From the NCBI GenBank assembly GCA_948567375.1, contig OX419755.1, forward strand, positions 62,624,944 to 62,688,943: a stretch of DNA of 64,000 nucleotides, read 5' to 3'. Source of the stretch: Lunularia cruciata (Eukaryota; Streptophyta; Marchantiopsida; Lunulariales; Lunulariaceae). The translations under genes were made by a program, and so were the position numbers. Shown here in pieces: positions 34,988 through 47,480 of the stretch; the first letter of the stretch is position 1, and every line of letters begins with the position of its first letter. The notes beneath the pieces were generated by a model. It was not told the origin of the DNA and did not search any database. It was given only the letters and a program-made list of their open reading frames with translations.

Positions 34988-36226
34988 TGTGAAAGACCAA
35001 GAAGAGAAATAAGAGAATGAAAAATCACTTTAGGATTCTTGAATGAGAGAAACTCCAAATGTGTAGCATGAACTTGGGATTGGGTATTTATAAGAAATAT
35101 ACAAGGCTCTTGAGAAGCTTCTCAAATTTTTTCTTAAAAGTCACCTTCTTAGGTACAAGCTAAGTGTAATACCAATAGCTAGACATATGATCTAGAGATG
35201 AAATTTGGGTTGGTAACATTTGGGAGGATGTTATACATGATAGACAAAGTAGATCAGACAAAGGTACCATCAAAAGAGTACTTCTACAAATAGGCCAGAA
35301 ACCAAAACATGCTTGAAGACTTTAGAATCAATAACTAGAAATATGATCCAGAGGTAAAACATGGGGTGGTGACATCTGGAAGGATATTACACATGATGGA
35401 GAATGTAGATCAGATAGAGGTATCACCAAAAGAGAACTTCTACTAATAGGGCAGAAGTCAAAAATAACATGAAAACTTTAAAGTCAATTTTGGAAGCCTA
35501 AACAAATGAATTAGGTCTCAAAAATGGAAAATTTCCTCTCTCTCAAGGAAAAAGGACTTGCCTTTTTCCCCATGATTCATCTAGTCAAGAGCTTTCCAAT
35601 GGTACCTTACCCATGCAATTTTGAGCTTCATACAAGAAGATTCTCTAAAAATTCCCTTTGGTCAAACCCATTTGACCAGCTAGATAGGACAAGGACTAAC
35701 ATGTTACCCATTCAACCAACTAATCCAAGTATGGAGCTTGCTGACAGGTCACCAATCCATGTATCTGATCCAAGGGTGGATCTTCCTTTGAGTGGATTCT
35801 TTTTGGTATATAATCAAGAGAAGGTGCTCCTTTGGGGCATCAGAGAATTGAGTGTGAAATTTGTGTTTTCTCTCTTGAAGAGTTCTCTTGTCCTCGGAGT
35901 ATTACACTAACTTAATTTGGAAGCTTTTTGAGAAACTTCCTTATAGAAGCAACCTACTTGGTGTGCAAGTTAAGCTAGTGAAGAAATTTCCAAAGAAATT
36001 TCTTTCTGAAAACCATCTACTTAATGTGCAAGCTAAGCTAGCCAATAAGCTTCTCAAGAAACTTTATTCTAAAAATTTCCACTTTGCATACACATTACCC
36101 AGTACTTGGAAGGTACCAAGAAGCTTCTTGGATGCTTCTAGAATATTCTTATAATTCTTGGTTATTTGGCGTATTTGCTACTTTGTTAGTCTTAACTAAC
36201 TCATTTATAAATTCAATATTGTTACA
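34988..36226 (-). repeat. Solo LTR of the chromovirus family, interrupted by repeat B
   Basis: Starts TGTGAAAGACCAAGAAGAGA and ends CAATATTGTTACA. A perfect 5-bp target duplication TTCTT flanks it (34983-34987 and 36227-36231), showing a genuine insertion that later lost its interior by LTR recombination. A 742-bp repeat B element sits inside at 35165-35906. The site TTCTAGAATATTC is kept at 36136-36148. Confidence 0.85.
35165..35906 (+). repeat. Repeat B copy 2: 742-bp solo LTR nested in a solo LTR
   Basis: Ends form the perfect inverted pair TGTAATAC and GTATTACA, as in LTRs (TG...CA). Flanks CTAAG (35160-35164) and CTAAC (35907-35911) are a 5-bp target duplication with one change. Removing it rejoins the host LTR (AAGCTAA / CTTAATTTGGAAGC). 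It is orientated like copy 1 at 30950. Confidence 0.85.
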
Positions 36227-36559
36227 TTCTTAAAGAGTTGCAAAAGTTTATTTATCTTTAGTATGAAGGATTTGGATGCTCAAAAAGGACCTAGTATTTG
36301 TATAGAGTTTACTATGATACACTAGTTTTTTGACATCCCTACAAATATAGTGATATGGAGATAACATTGATTTAAAGCCAGGGTAGAGATCTTTTTGAGG
36401 TTGATTTGGTAGAGATTTTACATAGAGAGTATGCTTCATCTACAATGATACCATCCAAGAAGGATATGCATAGCAACTACACAAATAGGCAGATGTGTAG
36501 AGATTACCATTTTATCAACCAATAGATTAGAGCAGATTGATATTTTATGTATACATTAA

Positions 36560-37150
36560 GAGATCTTTGATACGATTGGGCATGCAAAGGTTTTCAATAC
36601 TTTGGATCTTTGAGTAAAATATCATGAATTGCCAAGCAAGAAGGATGACAAGTCCAAGATAAAATTTGGTGTTATTGGTCATCATGGCAAGGATAAATTA
36701 TATCAATGGAAGTTGTTATCATTTGGATTGAAGAACTTTTGTGCCAAGTTCCATAGGGTCATGGACAAGATCCTAGCATTATTTTTCTTGGTATTATATT
36801 GATGAAATTTTGGTCTATAGCACTACTATGGAGGATCATGAGAGACATTTGTTATTTCTTGGAGTTGTTTGAGAGATTGGGATCTCATGGATTCAAATTA
36901 GATATTTTGAAATGCAAATTCTTACACAAGTAGATTGACTATTTGGGTCACGCTATCTAACTTAGTGGACTTTATGTTTAGCAAACCAAGGTGGAGGCTA
37001 TTGCAAGTGTTCCTTGGCCTTCAGATGTGAGCAAAGTGCAAGCATTTTTTAGGTTGACTTACTTCTATTGATGATACATTAGAGGATTTAGTGCCATTAC
37101 CAAAGCCTTGACAAAATTAACCAAGCTTACAAAGTAGGGTGCTGGGGAGA
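36560..37150 (+). pseudogene. PHD-Gypsy reverse transcriptase, degenerate
   Basis: Readable blocks are FDTIGHAKVFNTLDL, KFGVIGHHGKDKLYQWKLLS, FGLKNFCAKFHRVMDKIL and IDEILVYSTTMEDHERHL. These match the Gypsy RT order, with the catalytic YIDD changed to YIDE. The connection block FLGLTYF and TKALTKLTK follow. There are many stops and shifts. Confidence 0.8.
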
Positions 37151-37189
37151 TGAGCAAGAAAGAGCTTTTACATAGCTCAAGGAGAGGTT

Positions 37190-37620
37190 GACATTGGCCT
37201 CTATTCTTAGGAAACCAATCAAAGGATGATCATTTCAATTTCATATTGATTGGAATACGATGGGGCTTGGAGCAATGCTTAACTAAAAAGATAACGAGGA
37301 GGAGTTTATGGTAGCTTATGCTAATCATTCCATCAATTCAGCAAAGGCAAAGTATAGCTCATATGAGAGAGTGTTTGGGAGTAGCACATTTTGATGTTAC
37401 ACTTTTGGTAAATCCTTCACTCTCATCATTGATCAATCACTAAAGTGGTTTAGAGAATCTAACAAGCTTTTATTGAAGCTTGCATGATGGGCTCTAATTT
37501 TAAAAGAGAATGATTTCACAATTATTCATAGACCTGGAGTGGTGAACCATGGTGCAAATGAATTGAGTAGAAACCCATGTCCTAACCAACAAGATTAGAT
37601 TGGAGAACATTGGGATGGTG
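37190..37620 (+). pseudogene. PHD-Gypsy RNase H, degenerate
   Basis: Contains FHIDWNTMGLGAML (first catalytic Asp), FMVAYANHSINSAKAKYSSYE (second, Glu), a TLIIDQSLKWF block (third, Asp) and HRPGVVNHGANELSRNP, the usual end of Gypsy RNase H. Confidence 0.8.
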
Positions 37621-37786
37621 AGATAGATGAGGAGCTGGTGCTAGGTTGGCATGCATCTGCCTTTCTATATATATAGATTTTAATGGTATCTCTACTAGTA
37701 CAAACAAGAGGGGTTGTTGAGGTCATAGATCCAAAGGGTAGAGATATTGGTACATGTTATTTAGATATTCATAATGATGTCTTAGG

Positions 37787-38560
37787 ATGGATTATCTTTG
37801 CATTGGTGTTGTGGGAGCATTAAATGATGCCACGGAGAAAGACCATGTCCTTCAACAAACTAAGCCATTTAGATTAGAGGTTGGACACCTTCTTTGTGTA
37901 TGGGATGATGGTAGAGTGCAAGTAGTACCAATTCCATCTCAAAAACCACAATTAGTATGTCATGCTTATGAGGAGTTAAGACATTTTGGAGTAAGGCATA
38001 CATATAGCTTACTCCATAGTCATTATGGATGGTGTGGTATACAAACCAATGTACAACCATTTTTTGCCAGATGTGTGATTTGTGACCAAGTTAGAGTATC
38101 ATTAAATGCTCTTGTACCATAATTACACACATTATGGTGTGGGAGAATAGGGGTTAGGTTACTATTGGATTTTGGAATTTGTTGGACCTTTACCATTAAT
38201 TGTGAGACATCATCAATATATTTTAGTTATGGTGAAGCACTATTCCAAGTGGATTGAGTTGGTGGTACTTCTTGACAAGTCTAGTGAAGGGATAGCTTAC
38301 TCGTTCTAGGATCGGGTTCTTGGTCATTTTGGTACACAAGTTGAGGTTTTGATTGATCAGGTACAAAGTCCTTGGGAGAGGTTCAAGCCTTGTGTGACAA
38401 GGCCTTGATTGATCATTATACTATCTATTGAGATCACCCTAAGGTAGATAGCTTAGCAGAGAGAGTGGTTTAGATGGTGAAGAAAGGATTGCATAAGTAT
38501 AGTTTGCAAAGAGACAACTTGGGAGATTAAGATCTCCAATTACCTTGTAGGCCTTGGACT
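37787..38560 (+). pseudogene. PHD-Gypsy integrase, degenerate
   Basis: The HHCC zinc module is clear over 37930-38090 (HAYEELRHFGVRHTYSLLHS, then CVICDQVR). The core begins with EFVGPLPLIV and VKHYSKWIELV. Later parts are interrupted by stops. The catalytic triad cannot be confirmed. Confidence 0.75.
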
Positions 38561-38969
38561 ATTAGTTCAATTGGTAATTATTCTTAACATCCTTCTCTCC
38601 TCACTTTCTACTCTATGGAAAAGATCTAGATTTACCCATAGTCATTTGTCATGATGCTACTTTGGTTTTGGACTTGGATGACTATACATATGGATGAGCG
38701 CATGTTCTCAATGGTAGAGACTTTTTGGAGAGTGATGTCGATGGAGTTTGAGAATGCAATGATTGCTTAGCATAAGATACCTTCCATTATGATACTTTTC
38801 AAGGAGGAAGTTATAGATCATAAATCCATCAATTTCATCCAGGTGATTATGTATACCTACAATAGATTACACTGATGACACTTGATGTAACTACATGAAA
38901 AACTATCTTGAGAGTGTGTAAGGTTTTGACTTTTGGAGTTCTTATGTTGGAAGGATATGATATTTTTGT

Positions 38970-39205
38970 TTGGATCATGTGCACAATTGTGTGCCATGCT
39001 ACCTCCCAAACATGGATGGCATTATGGACCCAAGCCTGGTAGTTGTATATGTAAGCTTATGGTGTTTGTTATGTGGCTCTTGTGGTGGAATTGCAACTAT
39101 GTTGGTGTGTGATAGCTGTTTGAGAGAATGGCATATGGCATGCTTGACTCCACTCACAATGATTCCTCAAGAAAAATGGTTATGTCCTTGATGTACTTGA
39201 CTTGT
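38970..39205 (+). pseudogene. PHD finger at the end of the Gypsy pol
   Basis: Reads HVHNCVPCYLPNMDG, then a C4HC3 zinc finger: CLLC, eleven residues, CDSC, four residues, His, two residues, Cys, thirteen residues, then C-P-stop-C. Spacing fits the PHD consensus, including the Trp two residues before the seventh Cys (KWLCP). The stop TGA falls between the seventh and eighth Cys and is probably a recent decay. In Gypsy chromoviruses this end position normally holds a chromodomain. A histone-tail reader here would be expected to steer integration; that role is inference. Confidence 0.75.
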
Positions 39206-39366
39206 AGCTAGTTAATTATTTATGTGATATTGATTGTAGACAAGCAACTGATAATGGGGCTCAATAGCACCCAGCCTTCTGATATTTGCTCACCATAGGC
39301 CATATCACATACTCGGAATAGATTGCTATTTGGAGTTGGAAGGACTTGACCACCAACTAGGGAGTG

Positions 39367-40010
39367 ATTGTGATACTTTAGAGTTAATGTACAACTTTTA
39401 TCTTAGTTGTGCTTTTATAATAGATGATATTGACATCAATGTATGTTTTGTAACAATGTATATATGCACAATAACTATCACAACAGTTGTAGTACCAAAG
39501 CTAGTTTGCTTGCATGTTGGAGTGATAATTTTGGCGGTCAAAGTTATATTAGTAGTTGCTCAAAGAATACTTAGTGGTGGGAAGATTTTGAGTTAGGCTA
39601 CTAATCACACCATGGACCTACTATCACTTGCACCAATAGATGTGCCATCAATGGCGTTGTTAGGGCTAAAGAGCTAGGTCAAGCAGAGGAGTATACCTTC
39701 AAAGTTCAACTCTAGAGAGCTCACTTCTCTTATTTTGAGCCTTTTAGCTCCTGCCTATGGTAGACAAAGGCCGGCAAGTATCACATAGAGTCTCTTAGCT
39801 AGAGTGAGTGTGGCTTAACTATAATCAGTGTCCATTATTGGTAGATCATTGAGCTAAAGATAAATTTTTTATTTGAGTTGAGTGTGAACTAATTATTGTG
39901 GTACTTTAGAGTTTATGTATGATTTGTGCTTCTATAGTTTATGATGTTGATAGCAATATATATTGTGTAACAATGTCTATACACACAATATGTGCAAGTC
40001 TCAATTTGTA
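39367..40010 (+). repeat. About 100-bp direct repeats around the right LTR-like repeat
   Basis: The blocks GATACTTTAGAGTTAATGTA, GATGATATTGACATCAATGTA, TAACAATGTATA and CACAATA at 39367-39480 recur in order at about 39890-40010. This makes the right LTR boundary ambiguous. The region 39486-39890 between them matches the left LTR-like repeat. Confidence 0.55.
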
Positions 40011-42985
40011 TATTTCTTTAGCAACAGTGGTTGCTTTTATGATATCTTTGATGATCTTGAGTAGTGTTTTGTATAATCTTTTTATAGTCTTCTAATTCCT
40101 CTCTTCATCAATTCCTTTCACAACCAAATGCAACCAAATGCACTAGTACATCATCTTCTTGACATAATTCATATTAATCAAGTCTTGGTCATCTTTGACA
40201 TCAATTTTAGCTTCTCATGGTTTAGACACATGCAACATGAAGTTCCTATTGCAATTGGACTAACTTCTTCTACAAGTTTGCCACCTCCTCTCAATAATAC
40301 TATAAGAAAATGGTTTTCTCCCTTCTATAGGCCATGGACACCCTCTCATAATTTGTTTTTTTGAATGTCATTAGTTCTTCATTAGTGGTCAATTGAGTTG
40401 CTCAGGCTTGTAATTGCTTGACCATCTACTCGGTCTTTCCCTTCTCTACTATCAAATTGACTTTTAAAGAATTGCTCTAATTCTTTTGTTTAGTTCTCAA
40501 TCTGGCTAAGATGTTCCTTCTCATAACTTTTGGACATCTTCCAAAGAGGGTCCAAATTTCCCCTTCATTGTGTTGTTCTTCTCTTCCAATTTTACTTCCT
40601 GCATGTATAATGAAAGTTGAAGATTTGCCAATTTTTTCTCCAAAGCCTTCATGTGCAAGTTCTTCTATGCACTATTTTCCTTCAAAGCATCCATCTATTT
40701 CTATAAAGAAATTGATTGGATGCAATCCTTCCTTTGTTCTCCTTGAAGATACAAGACTTTGCTTCCAATGGCTCTTTTTATGTCTTTTAACTCCCTAGCT
40801 GAACATGCATCGTGGATACCGTCAATGTATATTCAAACATATTTGGGAAATTCTTCTCATACATGGCATAGAATGTATCTAAGGTTAATATCATTGGCAT
40901 AAGAATATCACCTACATATCTTACCCCAAAAATTGCTTGTGATACTTCTTTCTCTTCTTGAGTACTCAACTTGCACGCAAGTTCCTCAACTCCTTTGGTA
41001 TTGCTTCCAAAGATAAATCTTGCAAAGGTAGCTTCTCCCTTATTTGCTCTTATGATGGCTCAAGTATCAATGGTTATGGAAAGGTGGATCTTGGGATGGT
41101 AGGTCTTGATATATGTTCCTCCATCACCTCTTCCAATGCCTCAAGGGTTCTTTCACTCTTTATTACTACATTGGTAACTTGAAAGGCTTGGGAATGCCTT
41201 ATTTTGGGATTTTCTTCACATCTAGCTCAAAGAAGTATGTTGGATTGGCTGACATTGCATGCTCGAACTCCTTATTTTCTTTGTCTTATACTTGAGCCTC
41301 ATTGAGGCCTTAGTATGAGTTTGCCTCTTTCACTTTAGAATGTTTCTCTTCCTCAACATCTTTATGTTCTTCCTACTCACCTTATGATTCATTATTACTT
41401 GGGCTCTCTTTCTTTGCCAAGTGGAAGTCTCTACTATAATGTTAGTCTTAAACACTCTATGCTTCTCCTTCTTGATAGGTGACATAGATTTGCCAATCTC
41501 CATGTATTGTGCATTTCCTTACCTCATGGCATCCAATTATTTCTCTCTTGAGGGATAAGAATTAAAGTAGTCTTGCAATACCTTATGTTCCATAAACTAG
41601 ATCTTCTTTGTATTTGAGAGCAATCCATAACCAATATAAAAGTTAATGATAAAAGGTATTAGTTAATAGAGACTTGCACCTCAAAGACATTGTACATCTT
41701 TTGAGTGTATTGATAGAAAATTTATTCTCAATCATTTGGCTTCTCACAAAATATGTGCTCAAAGAATATTGCTAGTGAATTAATCAGGTATGTAGTCCAA
41801 TACGGGGAAAAGATTTTCTTAAGAGCTCCCATAATCACTCTCCTCATTAGGTTCTTGTAACTAACTTCCAAGCACCTAATCAATTTGTTCTTCTTGTGGA
41901 TAACACCTTTGCAAGTTGCTTCTTCATCTTGTTACTCAGGAGAGTGAACCTTGCATCAAATGTGTAACCAAAGACTTCACCTACACTCTCACCTAGTACT
42001 ACTCTCTAATGGCAAGGCATCCAAGTTTCACATGAGCTTGTAGACTTCTTAGTGTAATCTTCTTTTGTTCTAACATCTCCCAAGCTATCATAGCCCCATA
42101 TATACTCCCAACTCTATAATAGGAATGTTAGCTTCAATCTTTGCAAAAATTTCTTCTTAGCTAATATTTCACATGGACCAATTGTATGAATCTCAAGGTT
42201 CCAATCGATATTTTATTCTTCTTGTGCACTCTTCTTACCATTTTGGCTACTAAAATTGATGGGCAAATTGATTTCACACTTAATATGATTGCTACATACT
42301 TACTTAACAAATAATTGATAGCTAAATGGTTGAATTGCACTAACAAAAAAAGATTTAGTAACTAGTGAATTATTTAATCAAATTACACTTCTTGATTCTC
42401 CCAATTTCTTTCTCCTTTATGTTATTCAAACATCAGCCATTGTCTTCATGTGTCATCCTTCAACCATGCAATTTAATCATCATTTAATGTCCATTCAAAA
42501 TTGCAATACAAATTTAGGTTTCCTTATGAAGATATCTCCATTGCCTTCCAAAGATATAGATTCTCTTTTGAAGACCACGCTTAATGTCTATATGAAAATG
42601 CAATGTAGATTTAGGTTTCCTTTCAAAGATGTTTACATCACTTCCAAATGTATGGGTTATCTTCTAAAGACAAAGTCTTTGTTTGAAAAATGCATATCCC
42701 TCTCTTGAGTCAACAATAACTTCTTTCAAAAGGATAATATCTTTGGAGGATATGCAGAGTTCCCTCTAGAGTGATGCATAAGTGATACTTGCAACGGAGA
42801 GTTGATGATGTCCTTGAAACATTATGCAGTATCTTCCAAAGATCCCATAAGTAAGTTTTGCCCCCAAAGAATTTTATATATCCAATTTATCCTTTTTTCC
42901 TTTTGGAGTGAAGACTTTATATATTTTCTTTAGAAAAAGAAGTGAAAGAAACCATAAATTTCTTCTAAAATATATATATTTAATA
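40011..42985. other. Decayed sequence without an identified gene
   Basis: Short frames on both strands. The minus strand gives stretches of charged, protein-like sequence (around 40790-42340) with many stops, which may be an old transposon gene. I cannot name a family. Confidence 0.35.
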
Positions 42986-43940
42986 AAAACTCATGATTAA
43001 TCTCAACCATAAATTGCTTGTACTTTAAGAATTGCATCTTATATTTGATAGCCAAAAAATAACCATCCTCTACTTCTTTTATTGTGTGTAGGAAGTTTAT
43101 TGATCTAAGACTTGAAGACTTGTATACAAGTTCTAGAATAACTAGTTAAAACATGAATATGAAGTACAAAGAGTTTGTAATTTGTAGTTAAATTCTTTGA
43201 CTTATATACTAAATATATTTGTCTTTTATAACACATCACTTATATGATTGATATAGGTGTGAGAGATGATGATTTGTCATAGTATAAGCATTTTACTCTC
43301 TATTATTATCATTATTTTTGAATAGATAAACAGAATTATGCACAGATAAAGGTGATAAGAAACCTATAAACTTTTACTTTCTAAATACAATTTATTGACA
43401 CTAGATAACTCTTTCTATACATGGCAACTCTTATTATATTTCTGGAAAAATTAGATTTGTTATAATAATTTTGGTATCTTCTTGATGTCAATGTATCCAA
43501 TGAGGTCAAGTTATAATATTCACTCAACATAATCATCATAGCTTTGCTAATGTTAGGATCGAATTAAATTTATCCATAAAAAGCAAATCAATTACGTTGT
43601 TGTACTTGGTTAGATTACATTAACTTCATTAATAGTTTCTAATTCTTTTATTGCTTGTACTTATATTCCACATTGTGAGGATTGAATCTTTGTTTTATTA
43701 TTAGTTCTCACATATGGAATATAAGTTATGTATCTAGAATAGCTTTTCTTCTCAATGTCCACAATCTCCATATAAAAAGTACTATTACTTAGCCTTTTGA
43801 TTGGTTAATATTTTATTTATTTATTGATACAATAGAAACTCATGATTGATCTCAACCACAAATTACATGTCCTTTAAGAATTGTATCTAATAATTTATAT
43901 TCAATAAATAGACAACTTGTACTTCTTTAATTTTATGCAA
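42985..43940. repeat. Dispersed repeat C copy 2 and short flanking duplicates
   Basis: 43390-43830 matches 26330-26800 in the same orientation. A roughly 90-bp segment with AAACTCATGATT-ATCTCAACCA occurs on each side (about 42985-43085 and 43845-43935). The type of element is unknown. Confidence 0.55.
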
Positions 43941-44624
43941 ATATGATCGATTAGATGGAAATTTTGACAAAAGAAAGCATTTGGATATCATCTCTTGTTG
44001 AAGAATTTTGCATAAGTTGCCAGTTTAGATGCAATGCTATAAACTTCATTGATCTAATCAAATCATATCACTTACAAATAGATTTATTTGATAATACATC
44101 CTTCAAGATTTGATAAAAAAAATCTTGTTATATCCTTTATGCAGAATATTTAGCACTGCACAAGAGAGATGTTAAGGTTTACAAAACCCTAACTAAAGAT
44201 GAAAGAAACCAATTACAAAATCTTACGAGTCCTAGAAATCCCTTTTACATTTGTATTCATAAGTTGAATGCCTTTGCATTCATTCTATGGTTTAAATAAT
44301 TTGTTCTACATCTTTAAAATCCATTACAAATATTTTCCATATAGCTTATTCTCTTGTAATATTTGAAGTTCTTCACTTCTCTGATTTAGGTGAATTTTTT
44401 CTTTGATGTTTTATGATTTTATGAAAAATATGTCATTCAGAAAGACAATAATAGAAATTTCTAAGTAAAGTCAACAAATATAGTTCATCAACACTATTAT
44501 AATATGAAAATTAGTGAAACTAATAGCTTCACCATGTATTTAAAATAGCACTAGTTTTTGAAAGAAGTGGTAATTTATGTCTTTACTTACAATCTACAAA
44601 ATAAATAAATAAATATAAGTGTAA

Positions 44625-44628
<4 letters not shown>

Positions 44629-44700
<72 letters not shown>

Positions 44701-45036
44701 GGATGTCTAAATTTGTGAAGTAGTAATAACACCTTGAAGATGATCAAAGAAGTAGTACATCTCAACAAGAGATTTTGGTTCTTAATAGTTTCTTTACTTA
44801 GTACCTAGTAGTCAATACACATATTTGTACTTTTATCTCTTTTATTTCTAAACAGAATCAAGACTCCATATGGAGACAAGTTTGGTTAGGTGAATACACT
44901 CCTTCAACATTCCTCCATTTTAACTTTATATTCTTCTGTAGTAATAACTTTAATTTAGTATGTATAAATATAAATATAAATATAAATATAAATATAAATA
45001 TATAAATATATAATTATATATAAAATTATATATAAT
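44629..45036. repeat. TA and AAATAT microsatellites around an RT fragment
   Basis: About 70 bp of pure TA at 44629-44698 and a run of AAATAT units followed by TA-rich sequence at about 44960-45036. Each precedes one copy of the duplicated segment starting GGATGTCTAAATTTG. Confidence 0.9.
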
Positions 45037-45276
45037 GGATGTCTAAATTTGTGAAGTAGTAATAACACCTTGAAGATGATCAAAGAAGTAGTACATCTTC
45101 AACAAGAGATTTTGGTTTTTAATAGTTTCTTTACTTAGTACCTAGTAGTCAATACACATATTTGTACTTTTATCTCTTTTATTTCTAAACAGAATCAAGA
45201 CTCCATATGGAGACAAGTTTGGTTAGGTGGATACACTCCTTCAACATTCCTCCATTTTAACTTTATATTCTTCTGT
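44701..45276 (-). pseudogene. Duplicated fragment of a Gypsy reverse transcriptase
   Basis: A segment of about 239 bp (44701-44939) is repeated at 45037-45276 with almost no change. On the minus strand both read as a decayed Gypsy RT: PYGVLILFRNKRDKSTNMCIDY (catalytic-core approach), then VLSKETIKNQ and a later FKVLLLLHKF block. The order and spacing match the family blocks PYGAPVLFVKKKDGS-RMCIDYR. Confidence 0.75.
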
Positions 45277-46009
45277 CTTATTGGGTAGAAAATTATATAA
45301 AGATTTTAAGATTTTAATATTTATATCTTACTTATATTATTTAAAAACTGCCTTATAAATATTTATTTAAAATAAATAAATATTTGTTGTTCCTTTTTGG
45401 TTTTGGTAGACCTATCATATTTTAATTGTATATGTTTAATCAATTTATTGAAAATCAAGAGAAGAATCTAGATTGCATGAAATATCAAAGTATAGAATTG
45501 ATTGTAGATTATCTTGATGCATCTATGTATTGTATTTCAAAAGCTTTTGGCTTTAAAATAAATTTTTTAACTGTTTGTATATATAGTCATACTCTTCAAT
45601 GAAAAAGTTAAAGATATAAATCATAATAAGAATACAAGTTGAAATTTTACAATTTCATAAAATAATTTCAACTCAGCTTAAAATAAGAATGTTGCAAAAT
45701 AAATTCATTGTTTACCATCAGTTATACGATTGCTGAACAGAAGTCAATGAAGTCAAAATATATTTTCCTGAAATCTCTGATCTAACTATCCCACCTTGAA
45801 ATATTGATTCTTGTATTATAAGCATAAGCATTGAATTATATACATCTTCGTTTTGATTTTTTTAAATACAATCCCATAATCTAGAGAAGTTACAAAAAAT
45901 TACCTTTTGGTTGCAGTGGAGGAAAACTATTTCCAACAAAAATTTAGTAATCCAAATAAAGCAATTTCCTCTTCCAGGATTCATTCTATGAATCTCTGAG
46001 TATCCCAGT

Positions 46010-47480
46010 TCTATTATAAGTGTCCTTTCACCTGCTGCACCGAAAGTCTCGAGTGTGGACTATTGTAGTCAAACACCGACTGCCCTTGTACTGTGAACCG
46101 AGACACACTATACAGTTCACTGGTGACCGGATCCGGGGGTGGCCGGTGAACTTCCCTCGAGTGAAATCCGTCATGATCGTGGTGGTTGAGAGGAGACGGA
46201 AACTGTGGGAATCGAATCTGAATAGGGACCAGCAAATCCAATGCAGAATAATGTGGATAGTAGTTGGGCCAAAATGACATGGGATTACAGGTAGGTGCTA
46301 AGAATCAGATCTATCAACCATGTGCATTCCTTCTCAATTTAGGATCTGATGTTGCATGCGTTCTCATTTGCCGGAATGGGGACGGGGGAGTGTTATAGAA
46401 CGCGCAATGGCGAGTGGAATTAAGATATGACTTGAGGTGGTTATAATTATCTTTGGCTAAAATAGCGAATGTGGAATCACAAATTTCTAAAAGTGGGAAG
46501 AGATCAGAAATTATCCTACCCGGGCTAAATTAAACAGCAGGGGATATATCAGAATACCGCTATGGGTGGAGGGGGACTTGTAAACAGTTGAATGATTTCA
46601 TAGAACTCTATATGGACGCTCACTGGAAAGTTAAACCAGGGTAATGAACAAAACAACATATACATTATGGCTATGGGTAGCACACCATAAATGTCATAGA
46701 TCACCTCCCAGGGCCACCGACGCCAATTAGAGGATCGTTATTGGTACTCGTAAAACACCCGAGTATTTACTTGTGTCGATCTATTCATCCTTCAGAGTAC
46801 TTATACCCGATATAACGACTCTATTGGGGCTTAGCCCCATGTTACCTCTTTTTTTGGTCTCTCCCTTGTACAGCTTGATGGGGGTCTTCGCATCCTTCGT
46901 TTTTCCTACGCGGTCGCGGTTTTTCTTGTTGATATAAAGAGGTTGAACGAGATCTTGTGTAGAAATGTAGTGATGTCGTTTTTTGCTAAAGCGTGCACTT
47001 TGGAATCGTTTTCAGCTGATACCATGAACGTACCCACTTTAAAACAGGGATACCGATTGACATAATACAGCATCATTTTAGGCATTTATTATAAAAGAAA
47101 GCAGATTTTATTCGTATGATAGTGGGAAGGATTATTAGCTTTCAAGCGGGTTGACTATATCGATATGTGCTCCTTTATTTACGCCTGTATGAGAACAGTC
47201 ATATGAGTGATACCGCGGCATACTAAGAACCAAAACGGTTTATAGTCATTGGTTTTGGCATTTACCATGTGCATGCCAATTCTTAAACGTGCTTTTCGTA
47301 ATCATGTAGCTTGTATCCAGAAACCAGAATTAAAAGACGATAGAATTCATTGTAAGCATACCTATCTTAGGACCGCCGCATGGGGTGCAATATGTCCTTG
47401 TTCTGCGCATGGACGACAAAAAGTTGAAAAATTAATGACTGATCATAGGGATGAAAGGACTTTCACCCCTTAATGGACAA
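46010..47480. other. Less AT-rich island of unknown origin
   Basis: Composition changes sharply from the AT-rich flanks. At 47310-47470 the plus strand reads IHCKHTYLRTAAWGAICPCSAHGRQKVEKL in parts, with a Cys/His spacing that could bind metal, followed by a stop at 47473. No start, splice structure or family is evident. It may be a captured gene fragment or an old element. Confidence 0.35.

Larger units (their letters stand above)
27870..39890 (+). mobile_element. Decayed Gypsy element with terminal PHD finger, carrying nested insertions
   Basis: Similar direct repeats at about 27875-28290 and 39486-39890 (ACCAAAGCTAGTTTG, AGTTATATTAGTAGTTGCTC, GACAAAG-CCGGC) flank a Gypsy internal region. 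This holds gag with two Cys-rich motifs (30366-30950), RT (36560-37080), RNase H (37190-37600), integrase (37787-38560) and a PHD finger (39040-39200), all on the plus strand with many stops. Three LTR-type insertions sit inside (30950-31616, 32493-32918 and 34988-36226, the last itself interrupted). Exact ends are uncertain because of decay. Confidence 0.75.

Noticed and set aside
40790-42340. Charged protein-like sequence on the minus strand
   Set aside because: Many stops and no recognisable domain, so no gene was called beyond noting decayed sequence.
46014-46280. Overlapping open frames of about 85 codons on both strands
   Set aside because: Mirror frames of the same stretch with no family features; coding on either strand is unsupported.
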